Shown: positions 25,829 through 36,176 of the stretch, in pieces
How positions within the stretch are numbered: the stretch's first letter is position 1
Layout of the letters: each line of letters begins with the position of its first letter
Assembly: GCA_964492555.1 (NCBI GenBank)
Contig: CAZBKQ010000001.1
Span: 93,992-157,991 of the forward strand
Direction of reading: 5' to 3'
Source of the DNA: GCA-2709075 sp964492555
Lineage (GTDB): Bacteria > Pseudomonadota > Alphaproteobacteria > MPNO01 > UBA2964
DNA: 64,000 nt
Notes under the pieces: model-generated
Database searches by the model: none
The model's input: only the letters and a program-made list of their open reading frames with translations
Told to the model about the DNA's origin: nothing
Translations under genes and position numbers: made by a program

Positions 25829-26368
25829 ATGCGCTTTAAGTTTGTTTTGATGATGATTGCCGGCCTCGCCTTGGCGGGCTGTGAATCCACTTCCGACGGT
25901 AGCGGCGGGGCGGATGGCAGCGGCGGCGCTTCCGGTTCGGGGGCCAGCGGCGGGTCTTCTTCCGTGAATTCTTCCGACCTTGCTTCCCGGACGCCGTCGG
26001 GCGGTGTTCCCGCTGGCACGCAGGAAGATCTCGTGGTCAATGTCGGCGATCGCGTCTTTTTCGAGACCGACAGCTTTCAGCTTTCGGCCGACGCGCGCGG
26101 CGTTCTGGAAAAGCAGGCCCGCTGGCTTCAGCAAAATCCTGCGGTGACGCTGAGCGTCGAAGGGCACGCGGATGAACGTGGCACGCGGGAATACAACCTC
26201 GCGCTCGGGGAACGCCGGGCAACGGCGGTCCGTGATTATCTGGTTGCGCTGGGGATCAATCCCGACCGTGTGCGCACCATCAGCTTCGGCAAGGAACGGC
26301 CGGTTGATCCGCGTTCCGTGCCACAAGCCTGGTCCAAGAACCGCCGCGGCGTGTCGGTCGTCAAATAA
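25829..26368 (+). CDS. pal: Peptidoglycan-associated lipoprotein Pal
   Basis: 179-residue outer-membrane lipoprotein. The lipobox LAGC at residues 17-20 gives the acylated Cys, followed by a Gly/Ser-rich linker (about 24-55). The OmpA domain runs from GDRVFFETDSFQLSADA to SKNRRG, with EGHADERGTREYN as the peptidoglycan-binding part. It has its own leader of 133 bp. There TTGATG and TAGGGT, 16 bases apart (25747-25774), could form a promoter, so Pal may be made in excess over TolB. Confidence 0.97.
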   Translation: MRFKFVLMMIAGLALAGCESTSDGSGGADGSGGASGSGASGGSSSVNSSDLASRTPSGGVPAGTQEDLVVNVGDRVFFETDSFQLSADARGVLEKQARWLQQNPAVTLSVEGHADERGTREYNLALGERRATAVRDYLVALGINPDRVRTISFGKERPVDPRSVPQAWSKNRRGVSVVK

Positions 26369-26372
26369 ATAA

Positions 26373-26407
26373 CCGGCGGCGGCAACGCTGCCGCCGGACC
26401 TATTTTT
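26373..26407 (+). terminator. Terminator-like hairpin between pal and cpoB
   Basis: Arms CCGGCGGC and GCCGCCGG close around a nine-base loop, then ACCTATTTTTT. It directly precedes the AGGAG of cpoB. Partial termination would lower cpoB relative to pal. Confidence 0.6.
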
Positions 26408-26422
26408 TGCAGGAGAATGCGA

Positions 26423-27262
26423 ATGCGTTTTTCAGGACGTATTGCCTCCGCGTTGGCGTTGTTCCTTGTTATCGCCGCCGTCGATGGCGCCGCGCTGGCG
26501 CAATCCGGGCAGGCGATGCAGACCACGCTGGCGCGCCAGGCATTGCGCATCGATCAGCTTGAGACCGAAATCCGGCGGCTGACCGGCCATAACGAAGGTC
26601 TTGCCCACCGGATCGACCAGCTGGAACGCCGGCTGAAATCATTACAGGGACGGTTGAGCGAGATGGAAAAGCGGCCCGCGGCCACGACGCCCGAAGCGCC
26701 GGTTGCCGAGGCGCCGCCCGCAACCGCCCCGGCGGGAAATTCCTCCGTTCCGGAACCGGCGAAGAGCGCGGCGGCGGACGCCATCCCCGGTGCGGAAAAG
26801 GGTGCGAAGCCCCTCGGTATGCTGAAATCGGGCGAGGATACGAAGACTGCGGCGGTTTCCCCGAAGACCGAACTTTCCCCCGAGCAACTTTATGAAAAGG
26901 CGCAAAACCTGATCGTGAAAGACCAGAACTTCGCCGAAGCGCAGACGCTGCTGACGCAATTTATCGACAAGAACCCGAAACACGATCTGACGCCCAATGC
27001 GTATTACTGGCTGGGCCGGACTCATTTTGTCCGCAGCGATTTCAAGAACGCCGCCTATGCCTTTGCCGAAGGGTTCCAGAAATTTCCCAAATCGGACAAG
27101 GCGCCGGCGAACCTTCTGAATCTCGGTATGGCGCTCGCCGGTCTCGGCAAGAAAAAGGAGGCCTGCACCACCTGGGCGCAGCTTTCAAAATCCTATCCCA
27201 AGGCGCCCGCTTCGGTGAAACGCCGGGTCAGCCGTGAACAGCGCCGGTCGAAATGCCGTTAG
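26423..27262 (+). CDS. cpoB: Cell division coordinator CpoB (YbgF)
   Basis: About 279-residue periplasmic protein that links Tol-Pal to peptidoglycan synthesis at the septum. Signal peptide (MRFSGRIASALALFLVIAA ending ALAQS), then a trimeric coiled coil (about 35-85), a Pro/Ala linker, and three TPR repeats from LSPEQLYEKAQNLI to ACTTWAQLSKSYPKAP. ATG at 26417 is only one base from AGGAG; the ATG at 26423 has seven-base spacing and starts the signal peptide cleanly. Confidence 0.93.
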   Translation: MRFSGRIASALALFLVIAAVDGAALAQSGQAMQTTLARQALRIDQLETEIRRLTGHNEGLAHRIDQLERRLKSLQGRLSEMEKRPAATTPEAPVAEAPPATAPAGNSSVPEPAKSAAADAIPGAEKGAKPLGMLKSGEDTKTAAVSPKTELSPEQLYEKAQNLIVKDQNFAEAQTLLTQFIDKNPKHDLTPNAYYWLGRTHFVRSDFKNAAYAFAEGFQKFPKSDKAPANLLNLGMALAGLGKKKEACTTWAQLSKSYPKAPASVKRRVSREQRRSKCR

Positions 27263-27325
27263 GCGCACAGCGCTGAGGCCGCCGTCATTTCCACCGCTCT
27301 GACCAGGAAAAACTTTGACCGCGCG

Positions 27326-28582
27326 ATGGCGCGGCTAGGCGGGTTTGAAACATCGCCCTATATCGCGGTCGCCCTGTCGGGCGGCGCGGACAGCACCGCC
27401 TTGTTGCATCTGCTGAAGGGGTGGATTGCCAGGCAGGGCGGAACACTGACCGCACTGGTTGTCGATCACGGCCTGCGGGCCGGTGCCGCGGCGGAGGCCC
27501 GGCTTGTCCGGGCACGCGCCCGCGCCGCCGGCATTGACTGCCACATCCTGACCTGGCGGGGCAAAAAACCGGCAAGCGCGGTTCAGGAAGCGGCGCGCGC
27601 CGCGCGCTATCGGCTGCTCGGCGATTGGTGCGAAAATCATGGCGTGCTGCATCTCGCCGTCGCGCATCACCACGATGATCAGCTGGAAACAATCCATATG
27701 CGGGCGCGGCGAGAGTCCGGTCCGGATGGCCTGGCCGGTATGAGTGCGATCCGGGAAACCGGATGGGGGCGTATTATCCGCCCCTGCCTGTCATTCTCCC
27801 GCTCCGATCTACGGGAATCGTTAATGGCACAGGCGATCCCCTGGGTCGAAGACCCGTCCAACCAGAATTTAGCCTTTGAACGCGTCCGTGTCCGCCGGGC
27901 CTTGTCGGGGGGAAGCCCCGAATTCGTGCCCGTCGACAGTGCGTCCGGGGCACGCGTCGCAACCGACCGGGCGGTGGCGCGGTTTCTCGCCGGCGCGGCA
28001 ATGATTTCACCATTGGGATATGCGGAATTCGATCTGGAGGCGTTTCGCGGGCTGTCCGACGAAACCGGTCGGCGCGTCATCGGCGCTCTGTGCGCCGCGA
28101 TCGGGGGGCTGGAATATTCACCGCGTCGGGCGCGGATCGATGCCGTGCGGGAGGCGTTATGCGGCGGGGAATTCAGGGGGCGTACGCTCGGTGGGTGCCG
28201 CTTGTCCGAAGCGCGGGGCAATGTGTTGATCACCCGCGAGGCAGGGCGCTGCGCGATGGAAAAATTTGCGGTTAACGCAGAGATGTTCTGGGACAATCGG
28301 TTCAGATTGGGCCCGGCACCGGGTCCCCGCGGTGTATGCGTTGGCCCGCTCCTCCATGCCGGTCAGGAGGAACGCGGTAAAATTCGCAGGCTTTCACCCA
28401 TCGCAAGTCGTATTCCCGCCGCCGCTTTTGCCGCGTTGCCCGCCTTTTTTCGCGGGGAAACTCTGCTCGCCGTGCCGCATTTGGGCTATGGGAGGTCTTT
28501 CCGCTATGATAGGCTTCTCGCGGTGAGGGTGCGTTTCAGGCCGAAAAGGTCTGTTTCCAATGCACCGTTTGCGGTTGTTTAA
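27326..28582 (+). CDS. tilS: tRNA(Ile)-lysidine synthase
   Basis: 418 residues from the ATG. It modifies C34 of tRNA(Ile) CAU to lysidine, so that AUA codons are read as isoleucine. The PP-loop motif is VALSGGADSTALLHLL, followed by VVDHGLRAG, ARAARYRLL, VAHHHDDQLETI and WVEDPSNQNLAFERVRVR. The C-terminal half is divergent. The frame is open back to the cpoB stop, and the residues before the ATG (STALTRKNFDRA) resemble the usual N-terminus. Translation may therefore begin earlier at a non-AUG codon such as CTG 27299 or ATT 27287. Confidence 0.9.
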   Translation: MARLGGFETSPYIAVALSGGADSTALLHLLKGWIARQGGTLTALVVDHGLRAGAAAEARLVRARARAAGIDCHILTWRGKKPASAVQEAARAARYRLLGDWCENHGVLHLAVAHHHDDQLETIHMRARRESGPDGLAGMSAIRETGWGRIIRPCLSFSRSDLRESLMAQAIPWVEDPSNQNLAFERVRVRRALSGGSPEFVPVDSASGARVATDRAVARFLAGAAMISPLGYAEFDLEAFRGLSDETGRRVIGALCAAIGGLEYSPRRARIDAVREALCGGEFRGRTLGGCRLSEARGNVLITREAGRCAMEKFAVNAEMFWDNRFRLGPAPGPRGVCVGPLLHAGQEERGKIRRLSPIASRIPAAAFAALPAFFRGETLLAVPHLGYGRSFRYDRLLAVRVRFRPKRSVSNAPFAVV

Positions 28583-28665
28583 TCGACTTTTGACACCATT
28601 TAATCATTGAGTTTGTTTCAGAGACGCGCCTTTCAGCGTGACTCCCGGCGGTAAAGGATTGAAGA

Positions 28666-30600
<1,935 letters not shown>

Positions 30601-30626
30601 CGTCCCGACCGGGCGGTAACGCCCCC

Positions 30627-31736
30627 ATGGAATTCCAGACCCTGCCGGAATTGCCGGATCAGATCACGCTTGACGAAGGTGATCCTTGTCCGGTGATCCT
30701 GCGGCCATGCGGGATCGTCTTCGGGGCTGATGCGTGCGCGGAAAACGTCCTGAACCTGGCTGGCGGTCCAGCCGGATTTTCAAATCTCGAAATTTTCCTG
30801 GTTGGCAAGAACAGGCTGTCGATCTGCCGCGCGGCACCCGACGCCGCCGCGGACTGGGCCGCACGTCATGGGCTGACCGAACAATTTGAGGCCGCGCTAT
30901 CGCGCCTGACGGAACCTCGCGCGCCCTTTGCCGGTATTCCACTCGACCGGCCCTGTATCATGGGGATCGTCAACATAACGCCGGACAGTTTTTTTGCCGG
31001 GAGCCGCGTCGCGGTCGGGGCCGCCGCGGATGTCGCGCGGCGCATGGTCGAAGACGGGGCGGATATTATCGATATCGGTGGAGAATCCACCCGCCCCGGT
31101 AGCGAACCCACGCCCGTGCAAGAAGAACTAGACCGGGTCCTGCCCGTACTGGAAAAGCTCAAGGGATGCGGCGCGGCCATTTCGGTCGATACAAGGCGCG
31201 CGGTAGTCATGCGCGCGGCCATAGCCGTCGGAGTCTCTATTATCAACGATGTGACGGCGCTTTCGGATGACGGCGCCGTCGATGTTATCGCGCAAAATCC
31301 CGATGTTTCGGTCGTGCTGATGCATGCGCAAGGCGCGCCAAAAACAATGCAGGACAATCCGCATTACGATCACGCCCCCTATGAGATTTTCCGCTATCTG
31401 GCGGGTCGCGCCGCCCTGTGCGAAGCCGCTAAAATTTCGCGTGACCATATCGCCATCGATCCCGGTTTCGGGTTCGGCAAGACCGTCGATCACAATCTGC
31501 AGATTCTGGAAAGTCTCGCACTGTTTCACGGGGCGCGTTGTGCGGTGCTGGCCGGGTTGTCGCGCAAGGCCTTTCTGGGCGCGTTGTCTGATGGCGCGTC
31601 CGCGGAAGACCGGCTTCCGGCGACCATTGCCGCCTCCGTCGCTGCCCACCTGCAGGGCGTGCAAATTCACCGGGTTCATGACGTTAAACCGGTCAAACAG
31701 GCTCTTTTGCTCAATGACTGGTTGATGCGGGGGTAG
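30627..31736 (+). CDS. folP: Dihydropteroate synthase with N-terminal extension
   Basis: 369 residues. The C-terminal 265 form the TIM barrel that joins p-aminobenzoate to hydroxymethyldihydropterin diphosphate. Motifs: MGIVNITPDSFF, DIIDIGGESTRPGSEP, SVDTRR, IINDVTAL, DPGFGFGKT, GLSRKAFLG and an end HRVHDVKPVKQAL. The first 105 residues have no counterpart in E. coli FolP, although extended versions are known in alphaproteobacteria. 26 bp after ftsH and before glmM, the common proteobacterial order. Confidence 0.95.
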   Translation: MEFQTLPELPDQITLDEGDPCPVILRPCGIVFGADACAENVLNLAGGPAGFSNLEIFLVGKNRLSICRAAPDAAADWAARHGLTEQFEAALSRLTEPRAPFAGIPLDRPCIMGIVNITPDSFFAGSRVAVGAAADVARRMVEDGADIIDIGGESTRPGSEPTPVQEELDRVLPVLEKLKGCGAAISVDTRRAVVMRAAIAVGVSIINDVTALSDDGAVDVIAQNPDVSVVLMHAQGAPKTMQDNPHYDHAPYEIFRYLAGRAALCEAAKISRDHIAIDPGFGFGKTVDHNLQILESLALFHGARCAVLAGLSRKAFLGALSDGASAEDRLPATIAASVAAHLQGVQIHRVHDVKPVKQALLLNDWLMRG

Positions 31737-31812
31737 GGTCCGTTTGATCTCGGCGCTTGCCTTGATCCGCCGCGACCGCGTAAAAACGTCGGGCCTTTAA
31801 AGGAAGTAAGGG

Positions 31813-33159
31813 ATGGCACGCAAATATTTCGGAACCGACGGCGTTCGCGGCACGGCCAACCGATATCCGATGACTGCCGAAATGGCGTTGAAGATCGGCA
31901 TGGCGGCGGGCAAGGTTTTTACCCGGGGTGAACATCGCCACACTGTGGTGATCGGCAAGGATACCAGGCTGTCCGGTTATATGTTCGAGCCGGCTCTGGC
32001 CGCCGGTTTTATCGGGATGGGCATGGATGTGATCATGGTCGGCCCGATGCCGACGCCCGCGGTAGCGATGATGACGCGCAGCCTGCGCGCCGATCTCGGG
32101 GTGATGATTTCGGCGTCGCACAACCCCTATCAGGATAACGGGATCAAACTGTTCGGTCCCGACGGGTACAAGCTGTCCGATGAAATGGAAGCCGAGATTG
32201 AGGCGTTGATTGAGCTTGGGGTCGATGACTCGCTGGCCGATCCGTCAAAACTCGGCCGCGCGAAGCGGCTGGATGACGCCGAGGGCCGCTATATCGAATT
32301 CGCCAAAAACACCTTTCCCAAGGGGTTGCGGCTTGATGGGCTCAAGGTGGTCGTGGATTGCGCCCATGGCGCGGCATACAAGGCGGCCCCCGCGGCGCTG
32401 TGGGAGCTCGGCGCGGATGTCGTGCGGATCGGCGATGCACCCGACGGGTTCAACATCAACAAGGATTGCGGCAGCACCGATACCCACCTGATGCAAAAAA
32501 CGGTCGTCGAGAGCGGCGCCGATATCGGTATCGCGCTGGATGGCGACGCCGACCGGGTCCTGATCGCCAATGAAAAGGGCGATCTGGTCGATGGCGATCA
32601 GCTTATGGGGATGATCGCCAATTCCTGGATGCAGGCGGGCCGGCTTCGCGGCGGCGGGGTGGTGGCGACGGTGATGTCCAATCTCGGGCTGGAACGGTAT
32701 CTCAGGGATGCGGGACTTGATCTGGTGCGGGCCCAGGTCGGTGACCGTTATGTGGTCGAATCGATGCTGCGAACCGGTATCAATGTCGGTGGCGAACAGT
32801 CGGGCCATATCATTCTGCATGATTATAATTCGACGGGAGACGGGCTTGTTGCCGCGCTCCAGGCGTTGGCTGTTCTGGTGCGCGCCGATCAGCCCGCCAG
32901 TGAGGTATGCGCCGTATTTGAGCCGCTGCCGCAATTGCTGCGCAATGTCCGTTTCAATGGCGGCGCGCCGCTGGAAGCGGAGGGGGTCAAGAAAGCCATT
33001 GTGGCGGGCGAGGAACGGCTGGGTGATACCGGTCGCCTGTTGATAAGGCCGTCGGGAACCGAACCGGTCATTCGCGTGATGGCCGAGGGCGAGGACGAGA
33101 CCTTGATCGAAACAATCGTCGGTGAAATCTGCGACGCCGTCGAAAAGGCGGCGGCATAA
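31813..33159 (+). CDS. glmM: Phosphoglucosamine mutase
   Basis: 448-residue enzyme that converts glucosamine 6-phosphate to glucosamine 1-phosphate for UDP-GlcNAc and so for peptidoglycan and LPS. N-terminus FGTDGVRGTAN, active-site phosphoserine in ISASHNPYQDNGIK (about residue 101), Mg2+ loop DGDADR (about 242), sugar loop GGEQSGH and phosphate loop RPSGTEPVIRVMAEG. All four sites intact. 3 bp before thiD. Confidence 0.98.
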   Translation: MARKYFGTDGVRGTANRYPMTAEMALKIGMAAGKVFTRGEHRHTVVIGKDTRLSGYMFEPALAAGFIGMGMDVIMVGPMPTPAVAMMTRSLRADLGVMISASHNPYQDNGIKLFGPDGYKLSDEMEAEIEALIELGVDDSLADPSKLGRAKRLDDAEGRYIEFAKNTFPKGLRLDGLKVVVDCAHGAAYKAAPAALWELGADVVRIGDAPDGFNINKDCGSTDTHLMQKTVVESGADIGIALDGDADRVLIANEKGDLVDGDQLMGMIANSWMQAGRLRGGGVVATVMSNLGLERYLRDAGLDLVRAQVGDRYVVESMLRTGINVGGEQSGHIILHDYNSTGDGLVAALQALAVLVRADQPASEVCAVFEPLPQLLRNVRFNGGAPLEAEGVKKAIVAGEERLGDTGRLLIRPSGTEPVIRVMAEGEDETLIETIVGEICDAVEKAAA

Positions 33160-33162
33160 ATC

Positions 33163-33957
33163 ATGGCTGGACGCGTTCTTATCATCGCCGGATCGGATTC
33201 GGGCGGCGGCGCCGGTATCCAGGCCGATATCAAGGCGGTCAGCGCGCTGGACGGATACGCCGCCACGGCAATCACCGCGCTGACGGCGCAAAACACGCAA
33301 GGTGTTCACGGGGTCCATCCGGTGCCGGTGGATTTTATCGATCAGCAGATCAATGTGGTGATGTCTGATATCGGGGCGGATTGCATCAAGACCGGTATGT
33401 TACATGACGCCGAGGTTATTGAGACTGTGACCCGGGCGCTGAAACGTGATGCCGCGGGAATTCCACTGGTTGCCGATCCGGTAATGGTGGCGAAAGGGGG
33501 CGCGCGGCTGCTGGTCGAAGACGCGGTCGCCGCGCTGATCGGGTGTCTTGTGCCGATGGCGACTGTTCTGACGCCCAACATTCCGGAGGCCGAGGCGTTG
33601 ACCGGTATCGAGGCCTCGGATGAGGCCGCGCTTCAGGCGATCGGTGAAGATTTATTGGCCAAGGGCGCTAAAGCGGTGCTGCTGAAAGGCGGACATCTCG
33701 ACGGGCCGATGATTCAGGACCGGCTTTTTACAGGCGATGGCGTCGAAATTTTCGAAAACCCGCGGATCGATACGGCGCATACGCACGGCACGGGATGCAC
33801 GCTGGCCTCATCCATCGCGGCGGGGATAGCCGCCAGTCTGCCGCTCGCCGAAGCCATCGGCCGGGCTGAGACCTATCTGCATAAGGCGATTGCCGGTGCC
33901 CCCGGCTATGGCAGCGGGCACGGTCCGGTCGATCACATGCATACCGTCCGAAGGTAG
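33163..33957 (+). CDS. thiD: Hydroxymethylpyrimidine/phosphomethylpyrimidine kinase
   Basis: 264-residue ribokinase-fold enzyme making hydroxymethylpyrimidine diphosphate, a substrate of ThiE. Motifs: AGSDSGGGAGIQADIKA, QNTQGVHGV, KTGMLHDAEVI, DPVMVAKGGARLL, LTPNIPEAEALTG, LLKGGHL and THGTGCTLASSIAAGIA with the catalytic Asp/Cys region. Shares a transcript with glmM (3 bp gap). Convergent with the MarR gene. Confidence 0.95.
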   Translation: MAGRVLIIAGSDSGGGAGIQADIKAVSALDGYAATAITALTAQNTQGVHGVHPVPVDFIDQQINVVMSDIGADCIKTGMLHDAEVIETVTRALKRDAAGIPLVADPVMVAKGGARLLVEDAVAALIGCLVPMATVLTPNIPEAEALTGIEASDEAALQAIGEDLLAKGAKAVLLKGGHLDGPMIQDRLFTGDGVEIFENPRIDTAHTHGTGCTLASSIAAGIAASLPLAEAIGRAETYLHKAIAGAPGYGSGHGPVDHMHTVRR

Positions 33958-33960
33958 GGG

Positions 33961-34473
33961 TTATTTGTCTTTGCCTTCGCCCGGTTTCCCGTTGCGGCGG
34001 AGAAACTGGCGCTGATCGTCCTCATTGATCATTCCCAGCAATACCTTCCGGTAGCCTTCGACAGCGTCGGCGCCCGCCGCGCGAAAGGCCCGCGCGACGC
34101 GTTCGCGCTGGTTCTGGGTCAGCCGGCGTTCAAGCTCCTGTCCCTTGTCCGTCAGTTCCAGAAGACGTTGCCGGCGGTCGCGCGTGCCGGGCCGCTGGGT
34201 GACGAACCCTTCCCGTAACAGCTGGCTGAGAACGCGCGACAGGCTTTGCTTGGTAATCCGCAAAATGGCCAGAAGTTCGGAGACATTGATGCCCGGGTTG
34301 CGTCCGACGAAATAGGTCACACGGTGATGGGCGCGGCCAAACCCGTATTCGGCGAGGATCGCATCCGGCTCTGCTGTGAAGTCGCGATAGGCGTAAAAAA
34401 TGAGCTCTATGCCCTGGCGCAATTCCTCGTCACGGAGAAAGAGCGGATTGGCGCCGCGTTTTATGTCAGTCAT
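33961..34473 (-). CDS. MarR-family transcriptional regulator (PetP-like)
   Basis: 170 residues from the ATG at 34473. The winged helix-turn-helix spans about 35-125: INVSELLAILRITKQSLSRVLSQLL is the recognition region and RPGTRDRRQRLLELT the wing. The C-terminal helix gives dimerisation. No known metal or redox cysteine stands out. It is divergent from the aminotransferase, with a palindromic site across its start, so it probably regulates itself and its neighbour. It resembles PetP-type regulators found next to aminotransferase genes in alphaproteobacteria; that link is tentative. Confidence 0.85.
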   Translation of the reverse strand: MTDIKRGANPLFLRDEELRQGIELIFYAYRDFTAEPDAILAEYGFGRAHHRVTYFVGRNPGINVSELLAILRITKQSLSRVLSQLLREGFVTQRPGTRDRRQRLLELTDKGQELERRLTQNQRERVARAFRAAGADAVEGYRKVLLGMINEDDQRQFLRRNGKPGEGKDK

Positions 34474-34474
34474 G

Positions 34475-34503
34475 TTGACATATTTGCAGGTCAATGGTAG
34501 GCA
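34475..34503 (+). promoter_or_regulatory. Promoter with overlapping inverted repeat between marR and ilvE-like gene
   Basis: A perfect -35 box TTGACA (34475-34480) stands 17 bases before TAGGCA (34498-34503), facing the aminotransferase. The -35 box is also the left arm of TTGAC-N10-GTCAA (34475-34494), a spacing suited to a MarR dimer. It begins two bases from the marR start codon. MarR bound here would block the promoter; this is inference. Confidence 0.5.
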
Positions 34504-34566
34504 AGGCAACAAATTTTTCGGTTAGCGGCGCTGCGGTGCCGTCGTTTTTCGGGAGGCAAAACGCCG

Positions 34567-35460
34567 ATGATGAATTTCGACGATCAGGATGGGCAAATCT
34601 GGTATGACGGCGCGCTGCGGCCGTGGCGCGATGTCGATCTTCATGTCCTGACCCACGGGCTGCATTACGGAAGTTGCGTGTTCGAGGGCGAGCGAGTTTA
34701 TAACAACCGCATCTTCAAGCTGCGCGAACATACCGAACGGCTGATCCGCTCCGCCGATGTTCTGGGATTCGAAATACCGTATTCCCTTGAACAGATCGAA
34801 CAGGCGACGCTGGAGACCGTCCGCTCGCAGGGCTATGCCGACGCCTATGTGCGGCCGGTTGCCTGGCGCGGCAGTGAGATGATGGGCGTTTCGGCGCAGC
34901 AGGCAAAAATTCACCTGGCGATCGCCGTCTGGGAATGGCCGTCCTATTTCTCGCCCGAAGCGCGTATGAAGGGGATCAAGCTGAAATGGGCGCCGTGGAA
35001 GCGCCCGTCGCCGGAATGCGCCCCGGTGCATGCCAAGGCGGCGGGTCTTTATATGATCTGCACCCTGTCGAAACATGATGCCGAAGCGGACGGGTTCGAC
35101 GATGCGTTGATGCTCGACTGGCGCGGCCAGCTGGCGGAAACCACCGGCGCCAATCTTTTCCTGGTGATGGACGGTGTGATCCATACCCCGACGCCGGATT
35201 GTTTCCTCGACGGCATCACCCGCCAGTCGGTGATGGCGCTGGCGCGCGCCCGCGGCTATGAAATCATAGAACGGGCGATAATGCCGGAAGAGCTTGAAAA
35301 GGCGGATGAGGTCTTCGTGACCGGTACGGCGGCGGAGGTGACGCCGGTCGGCCAGATCGGGGATATGAGCTTTACGGTCGGACCGGTGACCCAGTCTCTG
35401 CTGGAAGATTACGACAAGTTGGTCCGCGCGCCGGACCCGGCCTCCAGCACGGCCGCCTAA
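34567..35460 (+). CDS. ilvE: Branched-chain-amino-acid aminotransferase, class IV
   Basis: 297-residue fold-type IV PLP enzyme that interconverts leucine, isoleucine and valine with their keto acids. Motifs: IWYDGALRPWRDVDLHVLTHGLHYGSCVFEGERVY, YVRPVAWRG, PVHAKAAGLYM with the PLP lysine, the specificity loop DWRGQLAETTGANLF, and FVTGTAAEVTPVGQI. Two adjacent ATG codons; the first is used. GGGAGG lies ten bases upstream. D-amino-acid or aminodeoxychorismate activity is possible in this fold, but the motifs favour IlvE. Confidence 0.88.
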   Translation: MMNFDDQDGQIWYDGALRPWRDVDLHVLTHGLHYGSCVFEGERVYNNRIFKLREHTERLIRSADVLGFEIPYSLEQIEQATLETVRSQGYADAYVRPVAWRGSEMMGVSAQQAKIHLAIAVWEWPSYFSPEARMKGIKLKWAPWKRPSPECAPVHAKAAGLYMICTLSKHDAEADGFDDALMLDWRGQLAETTGANLFLVMDGVIHTPTPDCFLDGITRQSVMALARARGYEIIERAIMPEELEKADEVFVTGTAAEVTPVGQIGDMSFTVGPVTQSLLEDYDKLVRAPDPASSTAA

Positions 35461-35470
35461 CTTCCCGGCG

Positions 35471-35920
35471 TTATTCGACCCAGCGCTCGGCGGCGCGGTC
35501 GTCTTCTTCTCTGGCATCGACCCAGCGCGCGCCGTCCGGGGTTTCCTCCTCTTTCCAGAAGGGCGCGCCGGTTTTCAGCCTGTCGATCAGGAACTGACAG
35601 CTTTGCAGCGCCGCCTCGCGATGGGCGGACGCCGTCACGACCAGCACGATCTGTTCACCCGGCGTCATGCGGCCATAGCGGTGGACGACGAGAACATCGT
35701 CGAGCGGCCATCTCTCGCGGGCTTCGGTCTCCAATTGTCCGAGGATTTTCTCGGTCATGCCCGGGTAATGCTCCAGCGTCATGGCGGAAACTTCCTCGCC
35801 GCCCGCGATATCGCGTACCAGCCCGATAAAGCTGGCGACGCCGCCGATATTTGTGCGGCCTTCGGTCAGGGCGCGTATTTCCGCCCCCGCGTCAAAATCG
35901 TTCTCCTGGACCCGGATCAT
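35471..35920 (-). CDS. moaE: Molybdopterin synthase catalytic subunit MoaE
   Basis: 149-residue large subunit of molybdopterin synthase. Motifs: GGVASFIGLVRD, LEHYPGMTEK, VVHRYGRMTPGEQIVLV, SAHREAALQSCQFLIDRLKTGAPFWKEE with the catalytic lysines. Four bp after moaD, with which it forms the heterotetramer. Last gene of the operon pgsA-mobB-moeA-moaD-moaE; convergent with the aminotransferase. Confidence 0.95.
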   Translation of the reverse strand: MIRVQENDFDAGAEIRALTEGRTNIGGVASFIGLVRDIAGGEEVSAMTLEHYPGMTEKILGQLETEARERWPLDDVLVVHRYGRMTPGEQIVLVVTASAHREAALQSCQFLIDRLKTGAPFWKEEETPDGARWVDAREEDDRAAERWVE

Positions 35921-35924
35921 GGTC

Positions 35925-36176
35925 TCAGCCGCCCGTCATGGGCGGGAACAGGGCGACTTCGTCCGCCGCGTCGACGGGCGTGTCCATCTCCGCCATTTCC
36001 TGATCGACCGCGACACGGATGGCGGCGATATCCTGAAAAGCCGTTTCATAGGCGCCGCCCCGGGCGCGCAGATGCTCTATCAGACCGCGCACATCGCCGA
36101 CATCGGCGGGCAATTCGATTTGCTCACCGCTGATACCGGTTTTGGCCCGGACCCAGCCAAAATACAGAAGCCGCAT
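35925..36176 (-). CDS. moaD: Molybdopterin synthase sulfur-carrier subunit MoaD
   Basis: 83-residue ubiquitin-like sulfur carrier. It starts MRLLYFGWVRAKTG and ends in DEVALFPPMTGG, where the Gly-Gly terminus is thiocarboxylated. The ATG at 36176 shares a base with the moeA stop (TGATG), giving translational coupling; the TTG one codon earlier is less likely. Confidence 0.95.
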   Translation of the reverse strand: MRLLYFGWVRAKTGISGEQIELPADVGDVRGLIEHLRARGGAYETAFQDIAAIRVAVDQEMAEMDTPVDAADEVALFPPMTGG

